NCBI GenBank assembly: GCA_035552275.1
Contig: DASZLR010000056.1
Location: 1 to 16,869, forward strand
Source of the DNA: DASVLX01 sp035552275
Lineage (GTDB): Bacteria > Actinomycetota > Actinomycetes > Mycobacteriales > Pseudonocardiaceae
Reading direction: 5' to 3'
Length of the DNA: 16,869 nt
Positions 1 through 7,810 of the stretch are shown here, in pieces. How positions within the stretch are numbered: the stretch's first letter is position 1; every line of letters begins with the position of its first letter. The notes under the pieces were generated by a model, which was given only the letters and a program-made list of their open reading frames with translations, did not search any database and was not told the DNA's origin. Position numbers and translations under genes: made by a program.

Positions 1-591
1 GCCGACATCGTGAAGCTGGCCGCCGACAGCGGCACGCTACCCGAGGATGGCGGTGAGAAGCCGCACCTGACGGTGACCATCGACTGGGACACGCTGCGCG
101 AGCAGACCGGCCGCGCGACCCTGCACACCGCCACCCCTGAGGGCGATTCGACCCTCACCGCCTCCCAGGCCCGCCGCCTGGCCTGCGACAGCAAAATCCT
201 GCCGATGGTGTTGGGTTCGCGTTCGGAACCGCTGGATGTGGGCCGGTCCACTCGCACGATCCCGACCGCGATCCGCAAGGCATTGGTGTCGCGGGACGGC
301 GGGTGCGCGTTCCCGGACTGCGATCGTCCTCCACAATGGACTGATGCGCACCACATCGTGTTTGTGGCTGATGGTGGACCGACCTCACTGGACAATTTGG
401 TGCTGTTGTGCCGTTCCCACCATACGTTGATCCACCACTCCCAGTGGCGGATCGACATGGACGACGGCATCCCCGTGTTCATCCCACCCGCCTACATCGA
501 CCGGGACCAAACACCCCGAACCAACCCACTCCACCGACACCGAGCCGTGGGGTCGCGGCGTGAACCGGACACCGTAGAGTGCCTCCGGTGA
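1..591 (+). CDS. HNH endonuclease, 13E12/DUF222-type (5' end missing)
   Basis: The frame is open from the first base, so the gene enters from outside the window and only about 196 C-terminal residues are seen. The end carries a clear HNH module: CAFPDC (Cys-x4-Cys), then WTDAHHI, a GG(x)TSLDN stretch, LLCRSHH and TLIHH. This is the layout of the HNH domain at the C terminus of actinobacterial DUF222/REP13E12 proteins, where the His residues bind metal and cut DNA. The N-terminal DUF222 part would lie upstream. Such genes are dispersed and often multi-copy in actinomycetes; their biological role is not settled. The stop TGA overlaps the GTG start of the next gene. Family assignment is firm; a role as a mobile nuclease is inference. 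Confidence 0.85.
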   Translation, partial: ADIVKLAADSGTLPEDGGEKPHLTVTIDWDTLREQTGRATLHTATPEGDSTLTASQARRLACDSKILPMVLGSRSEPLDVGRSTRTIPTAIRKALVSRDGGCAFPDCDRPPQWTDAHHIVFVADGGPTSLDNLVLLCRSHHTLIHHSQWRIDMDDGIPVFIPPAYIDRDQTPRTNPLHRHRAVGSRREPDTVECLR

Positions 592-1868
592 TTGATCGTG
601 CCCACCGTGCGGTAGCCCTGGATGTGGCGCTGTATCTGGTGTTCGCGGTGTTCGCCGGAACGACGGCGCTGTCGTCGGAGTTCTACGGCGCTCGGCTCTG
701 GGCCGCTCTCGCGGTATTCGGTTATCTGTTCGGGCTGGCCCACGCCATCCTGCCCGCGCTGCGCTCCCGCTGCCCGCGCTATGCGCCGGTGGCGGCCGTG
801 GCCGGTCTCGGCATGATCGTTTCGCTGGCGATGCTGCTGGTCCGCCGGGCACAGGGTGTGCCGTGGAGCGAGCAGCCTGAGGTGTGGGTGATCGAGCGGT
901 CGGCCACCATGCTGCTGCACCACGGCACCCCGTACATCAATCTGGCTGCCCTCGGCCGGCCGCCGATCGTGGACGACTACATGCCATACGGGCCGACGAT
1001 GGCGGTGTTCGGGCTGCCCAGTGCGCTTTTCGGCCTCAACCCGCTGACCGACGCACGGGTGACGTTCGCGGTCTTCTCAACGGTCATCGTGGTGCTCGCC
1101 CTACGGCTGCTGCGTTGGCCGCGCGTGCCGGTCCGGGCAGCGCAACTGATCGTTGCCGGCCCGCTCACCGGCCTGGCCTGGTCGACGGCCGGGGATGATC
1201 TGCCGATCGCGGCGTTGATGCTGTTGGCGTTCGCGTTGTTGGCCCGCTGCAAGCCGGCCTGGTGTGGCGCGGTCATCGGCACGGCGGTGAGCATGAAGCT
1301 CACTGCGGCGCCCGCGCTGCTGGTGCTGGCGATCGCGGTGCCGGCGATTCTCGGTGCCGGCGCGCTGCTGAGGTTCCTCGCCGGCGCTGCCGCCGCCGGA
1401 CTGCTGACCGTGCCGGTGTTCCTGGTCGATCCGGCCAACTTCGTGGAACAGGTGATCCGGTTTCCGATCGGGCTGGGCCGGGCGCATTCGCCGGCCGCCA
1501 GCCCATTGCCGGGAAACCTGCTCGCCCGGCTCGGTCCCGGCGGCCACATCGCGACCCTCGCGCTACTCATCCTGGCCGGGCTGGCCATGGCGGTCTGGCT
1601 GATCCGTCGGCCACCACGATCGGCCGGCGATGCCGCGCTGCGCACCGCCATCGGCATCGCGACCGCGATCATCCTGGCGCCGGCGACCCGCTACGGCTAC
1701 CTGGCCTATCCGATAATCCTGCTCGGCGGGGCCATCACACTGCGAGCTGCCCGTTCACGCGCCGGCGGCGGTGACGATCGCGTCGGTGGCGAACCCGAGC
1801 ACGATGCCGGCGAACAGGCCCCACGTGGAGATCTCCTTGAAGGACATCTTGCGGGCCACCGCGAGTAG
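588..1868 (+). CDS. GT87-like (DUF2029) polytopic membrane glycosyltransferase
   Basis: This is a hydrophobic protein of about 426 residues with roughly nine or ten predicted membrane segments. It has the look of the actinobacterial GT87/DUF2029 family of polyprenyl-phosphate-sugar-dependent mannosyltransferases. Visible blocks are EVWVIERSATMLL, HHGTPYI, a DDYMPYGP loop and a KLTAAPALL segment. The DxDxY loop seen in the second GT87 gene of this window is absent, so activity and sugar donor are uncertain. GTG 588 was chosen because it gives a 4-bp GTGA overlap with the HNH stop; GTG 579 is also possible, and neither has a strong ribosome binding site. The last 38 or so residues are hydrophilic and lie antisense to the end of the ZIP gene, so the reading frame probably ran on after loss of an earlier stop. 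Confidence 0.7.
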   Translation: MIDRAHRAVALDVALYLVFAVFAGTTALSSEFYGARLWAALAVFGYLFGLAHAILPALRSRCPRYAPVAAVAGLGMIVSLAMLLVRRAQGVPWSEQPEVWVIERSATMLLHHGTPYINLAALGRPPIVDDYMPYGPTMAVFGLPSALFGLNPLTDARVTFAVFSTVIVVLALRLLRWPRVPVRAAQLIVAGPLTGLAWSTAGDDLPIAALMLLAFALLARCKPAWCGAVIGTAVSMKLTAAPALLVLAIAVPAILGAGALLRFLAGAAAAGLLTVPVFLVDPANFVEQVIRFPIGLGRAHSPAASPLPGNLLARLGPGGHIATLALLILAGLAMAVWLIRRPPRSAGDAALRTAIGIATAIILAPATRYGYLAYPIILLGGAITLRAARSRAGGGDDRVGGEPEHDAGEQAPRGDLLEGHLAGHRE

Positions 1869-2573
1869 TTCGATCACCACATACAGTATGGAGCCGGCGG
1901 CCAGGCCGAGGAACGCGATGCTGATCGTGTCGTTCACGACTGTTTCGCCGACCAGGGTGCCCAGGAACGTCGGGCCGCCGCCGATCAGGCCGAGCAGCGC
2001 CAGATAGCCCCAGGACGGCGCCGTGCCGGACAGCGGGGCCACGATGCCGAAGCCCTCGGTGGCGTTGTGCAGCCCGAATCCGATGATGAGCAGCACGGCC
2101 AGGGACAGCTCGCCCTTGGCGGCCGAATTGCCGATCGCCAGGCCCTCGGCGAAGTTGTGCAGCCCGATGCCGATCGCGATCATCAGCGCGAGCCCGCCGG
2201 ACGCGGTGCGCCAACTGTGGCCGGGCAGTTCGGTCACCGCCGCCGCGCCCGGTCCCGCGGCGCGCGCCGCCGTTCGGCGTGCGGTCCACCGGTCGAAGTA
2301 GACCAGGCCAAGCAATCCGATGCCGACGCACGCGGCCAGCGTGAGGCCATTGCCCAGCGCCGAGCCGACCCGATGATCGCTGAGCGCGCTGTCCACCGGC
2401 TGCCACGCATGATCCAGCACGTCCCACAAGATGAAGATCAGGATGCCGGTCGCGATCGAGTTGAGCAGCGCCTTCAACCTCGGTGCCGGCGCGCGCAGCC
2501 GCCCCAACGGCAGGCCGAGATAGATGGTGAACCCGGCAACGGCGCCGAGTAGCGCGATCTGCGAAGACGACAC
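1755..2573 (-). CDS. ZIP-family divalent metal transporter (ZupT-like)
   Basis: This 272-residue membrane protein has about eight predicted TM helices. The metal path is recognisable: HNFAEG (H139, N140, E143) in one helix and HNATEG (H169, N170, E173) in the next, the arrangement of TM4 and TM5 in ZupT/ZIP importers. In both motifs the usual Pro (HNxPEG) is replaced, by Ala and by Thr. A cytoplasmic loop around residues 94-122 is rich in Arg and Ala. The GTG start has a GAGGAAG ribosome site about 5 nt upstream. It lies 76 bp after the HAD gene on the same strand, with an iron box and a -10-like TACTGT between them, so it probably has its own metal-responsive promoter. ZIP proteins bring Zn, Fe or Mn into the cytoplasm; the iron box favours Fe or Mn, which is inference. 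Confidence 0.85.
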   Translation of the reverse strand: MSSSQIALLGAVAGFTIYLGLPLGRLRAPAPRLKALLNSIATGILIFILWDVLDHAWQPVDSALSDHRVGSALGNGLTLAACVGIGLLGLVYFDRWTARRTAARAAGPGAAAVTELPGHSWRTASGGLALMIAIGIGLHNFAEGLAIGNSAAKGELSLAVLLIIGFGLHNATEGFGIVAPLSGTAPSWGYLALLGLIGGGPTFLGTLVGETVVNDTISIAFLGLAAGSILYVVIELLAVARKMSFKEISTWGLFAGIVLGFATDAIVTAAGA

Positions 2574-2626
2574 TGATCTTCCTCACTCTGGTGACGGCTA
2601 ACACGCTGGTGCTGGCAACGCCGACC

Positions 2627-2632
2627 ACAGTA
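2627..2632 (-). promoter_or_regulatory. Candidate -10 box (TACTGT) for the ZIP gene
   Basis: TACTGT fits the actinobacterial TANNNT -10 pattern and lies just downstream of the iron box. A start site about 6-7 nt further on would give a leader of roughly 45-50 nt carrying the GAGGAAG ribosome site. No convincing -35 is visible apart from the box itself. Confidence 0.4.
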
Positions 2633-2634
2633 GA

Positions 2635-2653
2635 ACAGGTAAGGCTCACCTAA
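2635..2653 (-). promoter_or_regulatory. DtxR/IdeR-type iron box upstream of the ZIP gene
   Basis: On the minus strand the 19-mer is TTAGGTGAGCCTTACCTGT. Compared with the IdeR/DtxR consensus TTAGGTTAGGCTAACCTAA it matches at 14 of 19 positions by my count, with both half sites (TTAGGT and ACCT) intact. It lies 61 bp upstream of the ZIP start codon, overlaps the stop codon of the HAD gene, and ends 2 bp before a -10-like TACTGT, so it covers the -35/spacer region. A bound metal-loaded DtxR-family repressor would block this promoter. Whether the regulator is IdeR or an MntR-like paralogue cannot be told from the site. Confidence 0.7.
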
Positions 2654-3339
2654 AAAGAGGCGGTGGTCACGGTGGTGTTCACCAGCCACCAGATTTCGGC
2701 CAGGACCGACGCGTCCACGCCGACCAGTGAGTCGCGGAACACCCGGCGCGGGCCCTCCGGAACCGCGGCCTCACAGGGCACCACCAGCACCGCGGTGCCG
2801 GCGGCATCAGCCGATGCCGTGCCGGTGGTCGAGTCCTCCACGGCGACACAGTCCTCGACCGGCACGCCCAGCAACCGCGCGGCCTTCCGATAGGGCTCCG
2901 GCCGCGGCTTGTTCTGCCCGTCGACCTCGTCACCGCACACCGTCGCGTCGAACAGTTCCCGGCCGATGGTGTCCAGCGCGACCTCGGTCAGCTCGCGCAC
3001 GGTGGACGTCACCAGCGCCATCGGCAGTCCGGCCGACCGCACCGCGCGCAACGCCTCCCGCGCGCCCGGCCGCCACGGCAGGCCGGCGTGGAACAGCTCG
3101 GCGGTCCGGCTGGTCAGGAACTCCCCCGCTGCGGCGTATTCGGTGGGACTCGGCTGCCGGCCAAGGAAACCGAACAGTGCTCGCAGCGTGTCGTCCATAT
3201 TGGACCCGATCAGCGACTCCCGCAGCGACGGCGTCATGATGCCGCCGAGTGAGTCCATCAGTTCATCAAGGGTGACCGTCCACAGCTTCTCGGAGTCGAT
3301 CAGGGTGCCGTCCATGTCCCACAGCACGGCTCGCAGCAC
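2650..3339 (-). CDS. HAD-superfamily phosphatase/phosphomutase-like hydrolase
   Basis: This 229-residue protein has all four HAD motifs: DMDGT with nucleophile D8 and acid/base D10, motif II VTST (T111/S112), motif III Lys in NKPRPEP (K144), and VEDS with metal-binding acids at 168-169. The cap between motifs I and II is helical (C1 type), as in beta-phosphoglucomutase, CbbY and sugar-phosphate phosphatases. The substrate cannot be read from sequence. I chose GTG 3339 because it sits 10 bp after the metH stop with a GAGAGGA ribosome site 5 nt upstream, and the open frame further upstream is only metH read in another frame. Tight coupling suggests co-transcription with metH; a clean-up or phosphatase role tied to one-carbon metabolism is only a guess. 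The stop codon lies inside the iron box of the next gene. Confidence 0.85.
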   Translation of the reverse strand: MLRAVLWDMDGTLIDSEKLWTVTLDELMDSLGGIMTPSLRESLIGSNMDDTLRALFGFLGRQPSPTEYAAAGEFLTSRTAELFHAGLPWRPGAREALRAVRSAGLPMALVTSTVRELTEVALDTIGRELFDATVCGDEVDGQNKPRPEPYRKAARLLGVPVEDCVAVEDSTTGTASADAAGTAVLVVPCEAAVPEGPRRVFRDSLVGVDASVLAEIWWLVNTTVTTASF

Positions 3340-3349
3340 GGGCGTCCTC

Positions 3350-6300
3350 TCAGGTGTTGAAGTACTTGGCTTCCGGGTGGTGGACGACGATCGCGTCGGT
3401 GGACTGCTCGGGATGCAGCTGGGATTCCTCGGACAGCTTGACGCCGATCCGTTCCGGCTCCAACAGATCCACGATCTTGGCCCGGTCGTCCAGGTTCGGG
3501 CAGGCGCCGTAGCCCAGCGAGAAGCGCGCGCCCCGGTAGCCGAGCGAGAAGAACTCCTCCACCGAGTCGGGGTCCTCGGCGGCGACGGCCCGGCCGCCGG
3601 GGAAGCGCAGTTCCTCGCGGACCCGGCGGTGCCAGTACTCGGCCAGCGCCTCGGTGAGCTGCACGCCCAATCCGTGCACCTCCAGGTAATCCCGGTAGGC
3701 GTCGGAATCGAAGAGGTGCTGCGCGTGGTCGGCGATCGGCTGGCCCATGGTGACCAGTTGGAACGCCACCACGTCCACGCCCGCCTCGCGGGGCCGGAAG
3801 AAGTCGGACAGACAGAGGAACCGGCCCCGGTGCTGGCGCGGGAAGCTGAACCGGGCCCGCTCGGGGGCGTCCGGCCGCGGCTCGGCGAGCACCACCAGAT
3901 CGTCCCCTTCGGACACACACGGGAAGTAGCCGTAGACCGCCGCGGCGTGCGCGAGCACACCCTCGGTGGCCAACCGGTCCAGCCAGTACCGCAGCCGCGG
4001 CCGACCCTCGGTCTCCACCAGTTCCGCATAGGACGGTCCGGTGCCACCACGCGCGCCACGCAGTCCCCACTGGCCAAGGAAAGTCGCCCGTTCATCCAAC
4101 ATGGACGAATAGTCGGCGACCGGAATTCCCTTGTGCACCCGCGATCCCCAGAACGGCGGGGTCGGGATCGGCACATCCACGGCGACATCGGAGCGGGCCG
4201 GAATGACCGGCTCCGGCTCACTTTCCTTGCGCGCGGCGGCGATCCGCAGCGAGCGCTCCCGCCGCGCCTTGCGCTCGGCCGCCTTCGCCTCCGCCTCCGG
4301 GTCGCGCACCGGAGCCGCACCGCGCCGGACCGCCATCAGCGCGTCCATCAGCCGCAGCCCCTCGAACGCGTCCCGGGCGTACCGGACGTCCCCGGCGTAC
4401 AGCTCGGTGAGGTCGTTCTCCACGTAGGCGCGGGTCAGCGCGGCGCCGCCGAGCAGGACGGGCCATTGCGCGGCCACGCCTCTTGAGTTCATCTCGGCCA
4501 GGTTCTCCTTCATCACCACGGTCGATTTGACCAGCAGGCCGGACATGCCGATCACGTCCGCCCGATGCTCGGCGGCGGCGTCCAGGATCGCGGTGATCGG
4601 CTGCTTGATGCCGAGGTTCACCACCTCGTAGCCGTTGTTGGACAGGATGATGTCGACCAGGTTCTTGCCGATGTCGTGCACATCGCCCTTGACGGTGGCC
4701 AGCACGATCCGGCCCTTGCCGCCGGAGTCGCTTTTCTCCATGTGCGGCTCAAGCTGAGCGACCGCCGCCTTCATCACCTCGGCCGACTGCAACACGAACG
4801 GCAGTTGCATCTGCCCGGACCCGAACAGCTCCCCCACCGTCTTCATACCGGACAGCAGGGTGTCGTTGATGATCTCCAGCGCCGGCCGTTCCTCCAGCGC
4901 GGCGACCAGATCCTCGGTCAAGCCGTTGCGCTCACCGTCCACGATGCGCCGTTCAAGCCGTTCGAAGAGCGGCAGCGCGGCCAGTTCGGCCGCCCGCGAC
5001 TCACGCGAGGACCGCACCGTCTTGCCCTCGAACAGCGCCATGAACCGCTGCAGCGGGTCGTAGCCCTCCCGCCGCCGGTCATAGACCAGGTCCAGCGCGA
5101 CAGCGCGCTGCTCGTCGGGAATCCGGGCGATCGGCAGAATCTTCGAGGCGTGCACGATCGCCGTGGTCAACCCGGCCTGCACGCACTCGTGCAGGAACAC
5201 GCTGTTGAGCACCTGGCGAGCCGCCGGATTCAGGCCGAACGACACGTTCGACAGGCCCAATGTGGTCTGCACCGGATGCCGGCGGTTCAGCTCGCGGATC
5301 GCCTCGATCGTCTCCAGTGCGTCCCGGCGCGACTCCTCCTGGCCGGTGGCGATGGTGAAGGTGAGACAGTCCACGATGATGTCCGACTCGGGCAGCCCGA
5401 ACCGGGTGATGTCCGCGATCAGCCGCTCGGCGACGGCCACCTTGTGCTCGGCGGTGCGGGCCTGGCCTTCCTCGTCGATGGTCAGCGCCACCACGGCCGC
5501 GCCGTGCTCGGCGACCAGCTCCATGACTCGGGCGAACCGCGACTCCGGGCCATCGCCGTCCTCGTAGTTCACCGAGTTCACCGCGCACCGGCCGCCCAGG
5601 TGCTCCAACCCGGCGCGCAGCACGTCGACCTCGGTCGAGTCCAGCATGATCGGCAGCGTGGACGCGGTGGCCAGCCGACCGGCGATCTCCTTCATGTCGG
5701 CGACGCCGTCCCGGCCGACGTAGTCGACGCACACGTCCAGCAGGTGTGCGCCGTCGCGGGTCTGCTCGCGGGCGATCTCCACGCAGTCGGCGAACCTGCC
5801 GGCCAGCATCGCCTCGCGGAAAGCCTTGGAGCCGTTGGCATTCGTCCGCTCGCCGATCATCAGCACGCTGGCGTCCTGGGCGAACGGCACCGCCTGATAG
5901 AGCGACGACACGCCCGGCTCGACGTGCGGCCGGCGCGCACCGGCCTGCCCGGCCACAGCGGCCACGGTCTGCCGGATGTGCTCGGCGGTCGTCCCGCAGC
6001 AGCCGCCGACCAGGCCGACGCCGAACTCGTTGACGAACCCGGACAGCGCCTCGGCCAGTTCCTCCGGGGTCAGCGGGTACTCCGCGCCGTCCCGGCCGAG
6101 CACCGGCAGGCCGGCGTTGGGCATCACGGACAGCCGGACCCGGGCGTGCTTGGACAGCGTGCGCAGGTGCTCGCTCATCTCGGCCGGGCCGGTCGCGCAG
6201 TTGAGGCCGATCACGTCGATGCCCAGCGGCTCCAACGCGGTCAGCGCGGCGCCGGTCTCGGTGCCCAGCAGCATCGTGCCGGTGGTCTCGACAGTGATCT

Positions 6301-6865
6301 GCGCGATGATCGGCACCCGGCGGCCCTCGGCGGCCATCGCCCGCCGGGCGGCGATCACCGCGGCCTTCGCCTGCAGAATGTCCTGGCAGGTCTCGATGAT
6401 CACCGCGTCCACCCCGCCGGCCAGCAGACCGCGCACCTCCTGCTCGTACGCGTCGCGCAGGGTGGTCGACGGGGCGTGCCCGAGACTGGGCAGCTTGGTG
6501 CCCGGCCCCACCGAGCCGAGCACGAACCGCCCGCCGAACTCGTCGGCCGTCTCCCGGGCCAGCCGCGCGCCCACCTCGGAGAGCTCGAAGATCCGGTCGG
6601 CCAGGTCGTACTCGGCCAGGTTGGGCAGGTTGGCCCCGAACGTGTTGGTCTCCACGGCGTCCGCGCCGGCCTCCAGGTAGCCGCGGTGCACGGCGCGCAC
6701 CACGTCCGGACGGGTGATGTTGAGGATCTCGTTGCAGCCCTCAAGGCCGTTGAAGTCGTCCAGGGTCAGCGGGAAGGACTGGAGCATCGTGCCCATCGCC
6801 CCGTCCGCCACCAGCACTCTGGAGGTCAGGGCTTCGAGGAAGGTAGACGACACGCTGTCCGACAT
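3350..6865 (-). CDS. metH: Cobalamin-dependent methionine synthase MetH
   Basis: MetH moves the methyl group of 5-methyl-tetrahydrofolate through cobalamin to homocysteine, making methionine. At 1171 residues it is a full-length four-module enzyme. The homocysteine domain spans about 1-310, with Zn ligands C223 (NCATG) and C289/C290 (GGCCGTT). The pterin domain follows at about 335-600, with IGERTNANGS near its start. The cap and B12 domain lie at about 625-850, with DVHDIGKN supplying axial ligand H730. The SAM-dependent reactivation domain runs from about 880 to the end and contains GYGACPNLDDR. ATG 6865 was chosen because MSDSVSSTFLEALTSRVLVADGAMGT matches the usual N terminus; the open frame upstream runs into the divergent PAC2 gene. 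There is no ribosome site, but TACTCT lies 6 nt upstream, so the mRNA is probably leaderless. No B12 riboswitch fits in the 51-bp spacer. Confidence 0.97.
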   Translation of the reverse strand: MSDSVSSTFLEALTSRVLVADGAMGTMLQSFPLTLDDFNGLEGCNEILNITRPDVVRAVHRGYLEAGADAVETNTFGANLPNLAEYDLADRIFELSEVGARLARETADEFGGRFVLGSVGPGTKLPSLGHAPSTTLRDAYEQEVRGLLAGGVDAVIIETCQDILQAKAAVIAARRAMAAEGRRVPIIAQITVETTGTMLLGTETGAALTALEPLGIDVIGLNCATGPAEMSEHLRTLSKHARVRLSVMPNAGLPVLGRDGAEYPLTPEELAEALSGFVNEFGVGLVGGCCGTTAEHIRQTVAAVAGQAGARRPHVEPGVSSLYQAVPFAQDASVLMIGERTNANGSKAFREAMLAGRFADCVEIAREQTRDGAHLLDVCVDYVGRDGVADMKEIAGRLATASTLPIMLDSTEVDVLRAGLEHLGGRCAVNSVNYEDGDGPESRFARVMELVAEHGAAVVALTIDEEGQARTAEHKVAVAERLIADITRFGLPESDIIVDCLTFTIATGQEESRRDALETIEAIRELNRRHPVQTTLGLSNVSFGLNPAARQVLNSVFLHECVQAGLTTAIVHASKILPIARIPDEQRAVALDLVYDRRREGYDPLQRFMALFEGKTVRSSRESRAAELAALPLFERLERRIVDGERNGLTEDLVAALEERPALEIINDTLLSGMKTVGELFGSGQMQLPFVLQSAEVMKAAVAQLEPHMEKSDSGGKGRIVLATVKGDVHDIGKNLVDIILSNNGYEVVNLGIKQPITAILDAAAEHRADVIGMSGLLVKSTVVMKENLAEMNSRGVAAQWPVLLGGAALTRAYVENDLTELYAGDVRYARDAFEGLRLMDALMAVRRGAAPVRDPEAEAKAAERKARRERSLRIAAARKESEPEPVIPARSDVAVDVPIPTPPFWGSRVHKGIPVADYSSMLDERATFLGQWGLRGARGGTGPSYAELVETEGRPRLRYWLDRLATEGVLAHAAAVYGYFPCVSEGDDLVVLAEPRPDAPERARFSFPRQHRGRFLCLSDFFRPREAGVDVVAFQLVTMGQPIADHAQHLFDSDAYRDYLEVHGLGVQLTEALAEYWHRRVREELRFPGGRAVAAEDPDSVEEFFSLGYRGARFSLGYGACPNLDDRAKIVDLLEPERIGVKLSEESQLHPEQSTDAIVVHHPEAKYFNT

Positions 6866-6871
6866 GAGACC

Positions 6872-6877
6872 AGAGTA
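6872..6877 (-). promoter_or_regulatory. -10 box (TACTCT) for leaderless metH
   Basis: On the minus strand TACTCT (TANNNT) is followed by exactly 6 nt and then the metH ATG, the spacing expected when transcription starts at the A of the start codon. The absence of any Shine-Dalgarno-like sequence supports this. Confidence 0.55.
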
Positions 6878-6904
6878 AGGCGTACAGCCGACGGGGTTCG
6901 GTCG

Positions 6905-6910
6905 TACGCT
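6905..6910 (+). promoter_or_regulatory. -10 box (TACGCT) for the leaderless PAC2 gene
   Basis: TACGCT (TANNNT) is followed by 6 nt and then the GTG start at 6917. This mirrors the metH promoter on the other strand inside a 51-bp spacer. There is no ribosome site before the GTG. Confidence 0.55.
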
Positions 6911-6916
6911 GACCGC

Positions 6917-7783
6917 GTGACCGATTCCGACCGGAGCCCCACGCTCACCAGTCCGCTGCTGGTGGCCGCCTTCGAGGGGTGGAACGATGCTGGTGACGCG
7001 GCCACCACCGCCATCGAGCATCTACAACTGGCCTGGGACGCCAAGCCACTGGCCGAGATCGATCCGGACGACTATTACGACTTTCAGGTGACGCGGCCGA
7101 CCGTCCACTTGGTGGACGGGGTGACCCGCCGTGTGGAATGGCCCACAACGCGCCTGACGGTGTGTCGTCCGCCCGGTTCGGCCTCCGACATCATCCTTGT
7201 GCACGGCATCGAGCCGAACATGCGCTGGCATCTGTTCTGCGCCGAACTGCTCGACTACGTCGAGCGGCTGAAGGTGGAGACGGTGGTCACACTCGGCGCG
7301 CTGCTCGCCGACACCCCGCACACCCGGCCCGTACCGGTCACCGGCACCGCCTACGACGCCGACTCGGCCGCCAAGTTCGGCCTGGAACGGTCCCGCTATG
7401 AGGGGCCGACCGGGATCGTCGGGGCGTTCCAGGACTCGTGCGTGCGGGCCGGCATTCCGGCGATCTCGATCTGGGCGGCGGTGCCGCACTACGTGGCCCA
7501 GCCGCCCTCGCCGAAGGCAACCCTCGCGCTGCTGCACCGGGTCGAGGAAGTCCTCGACGTCGAGGTGCCGCTGGGCGCGTTGCCCGGCCAGGCCGAGGAA
7601 TGGGAGCGGACCGTCAGCGAGATGGCCGACGAGGACGAGGACATCCGCAACTACGTGCGGGCGCTGGAAGAACGCGGCGACGACAGCCTCACCGAGACCA
7701 GCGGAGACGCCATCGCGGCCGAGTTCGAGAAGTATCTCCGGCGGCGGGGGCGCGGTCCGGGACACGGACCCGGCCCGGCCTGA
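6917..7783 (+). CDS. PAC2-family protein (proteasome assembly chaperone-like)
   Basis: This 288-residue soluble protein has the PAC2 pattern: PLLVAAFEGWNDAGDAATTA at the N terminus, a DYYDFQVTRP block, DIILVHGIEPNMRWH, VVTLGALLADTPHTRPVPVTG, and GIVGAFQDSCVRAGIPAISIWAAVPHYV. The C-terminal third is acidic and helical, ending in a charged Arg/Gly tail. PAC2 proteins resemble eukaryotic proteasome assembly chaperones; many actinobacteria have homologues (the M. tuberculosis Rv2125 type, from memory), but a role with the 20S proteasome is not proven. GTG 6917 was chosen because the conserved domain begins there and a -10 box lies 6 nt upstream. The long frame open further upstream is antisense to metH. 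It is divergent from metH and 27 bp ahead of the next gene on the same strand. Confidence 0.9.
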   Translation: MTDSDRSPTLTSPLLVAAFEGWNDAGDAATTAIEHLQLAWDAKPLAEIDPDDYYDFQVTRPTVHLVDGVTRRVEWPTTRLTVCRPPGSASDIILVHGIEPNMRWHLFCAELLDYVERLKVETVVTLGALLADTPHTRPVPVTGTAYDADSAAKFGLERSRYEGPTGIVGAFQDSCVRAGIPAISIWAAVPHYVAQPPSPKATLALLHRVEEVLDVEVPLGALPGQAEEWERTVSEMADEDEDIRNYVRALEERGDDSLTETSGDAIAAEFEKYLRRRGRGPGHGPGPA

Positions 7784-7810
7784 CAACGTTGGCTGGACGA
7801 GGGGGAGCAG

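Noticed and set aside
3340..4320. N-terminal extension of the HAD frame
   Set aside because: The upstream portion is metH read in another frame. A GAGAGGA ribosome site and GTG at 3339 give the normal HAD start with DMDGT at residues 8-12.
4565..6916. Very long plus-strand open frame upstream of the PAC2 gene
   Set aside because: It is antisense to metH, whose domains and catalytic motifs are unmistakable. The PAC2 protein starts at GTG 6917 in this same frame; the earlier part is a high-GC shadow.
6866..6916. Cobalamin riboswitch upstream of metH
   Set aside because: The spacer is only 51 bp and the likely transcript is leaderless, so there is no room for one.
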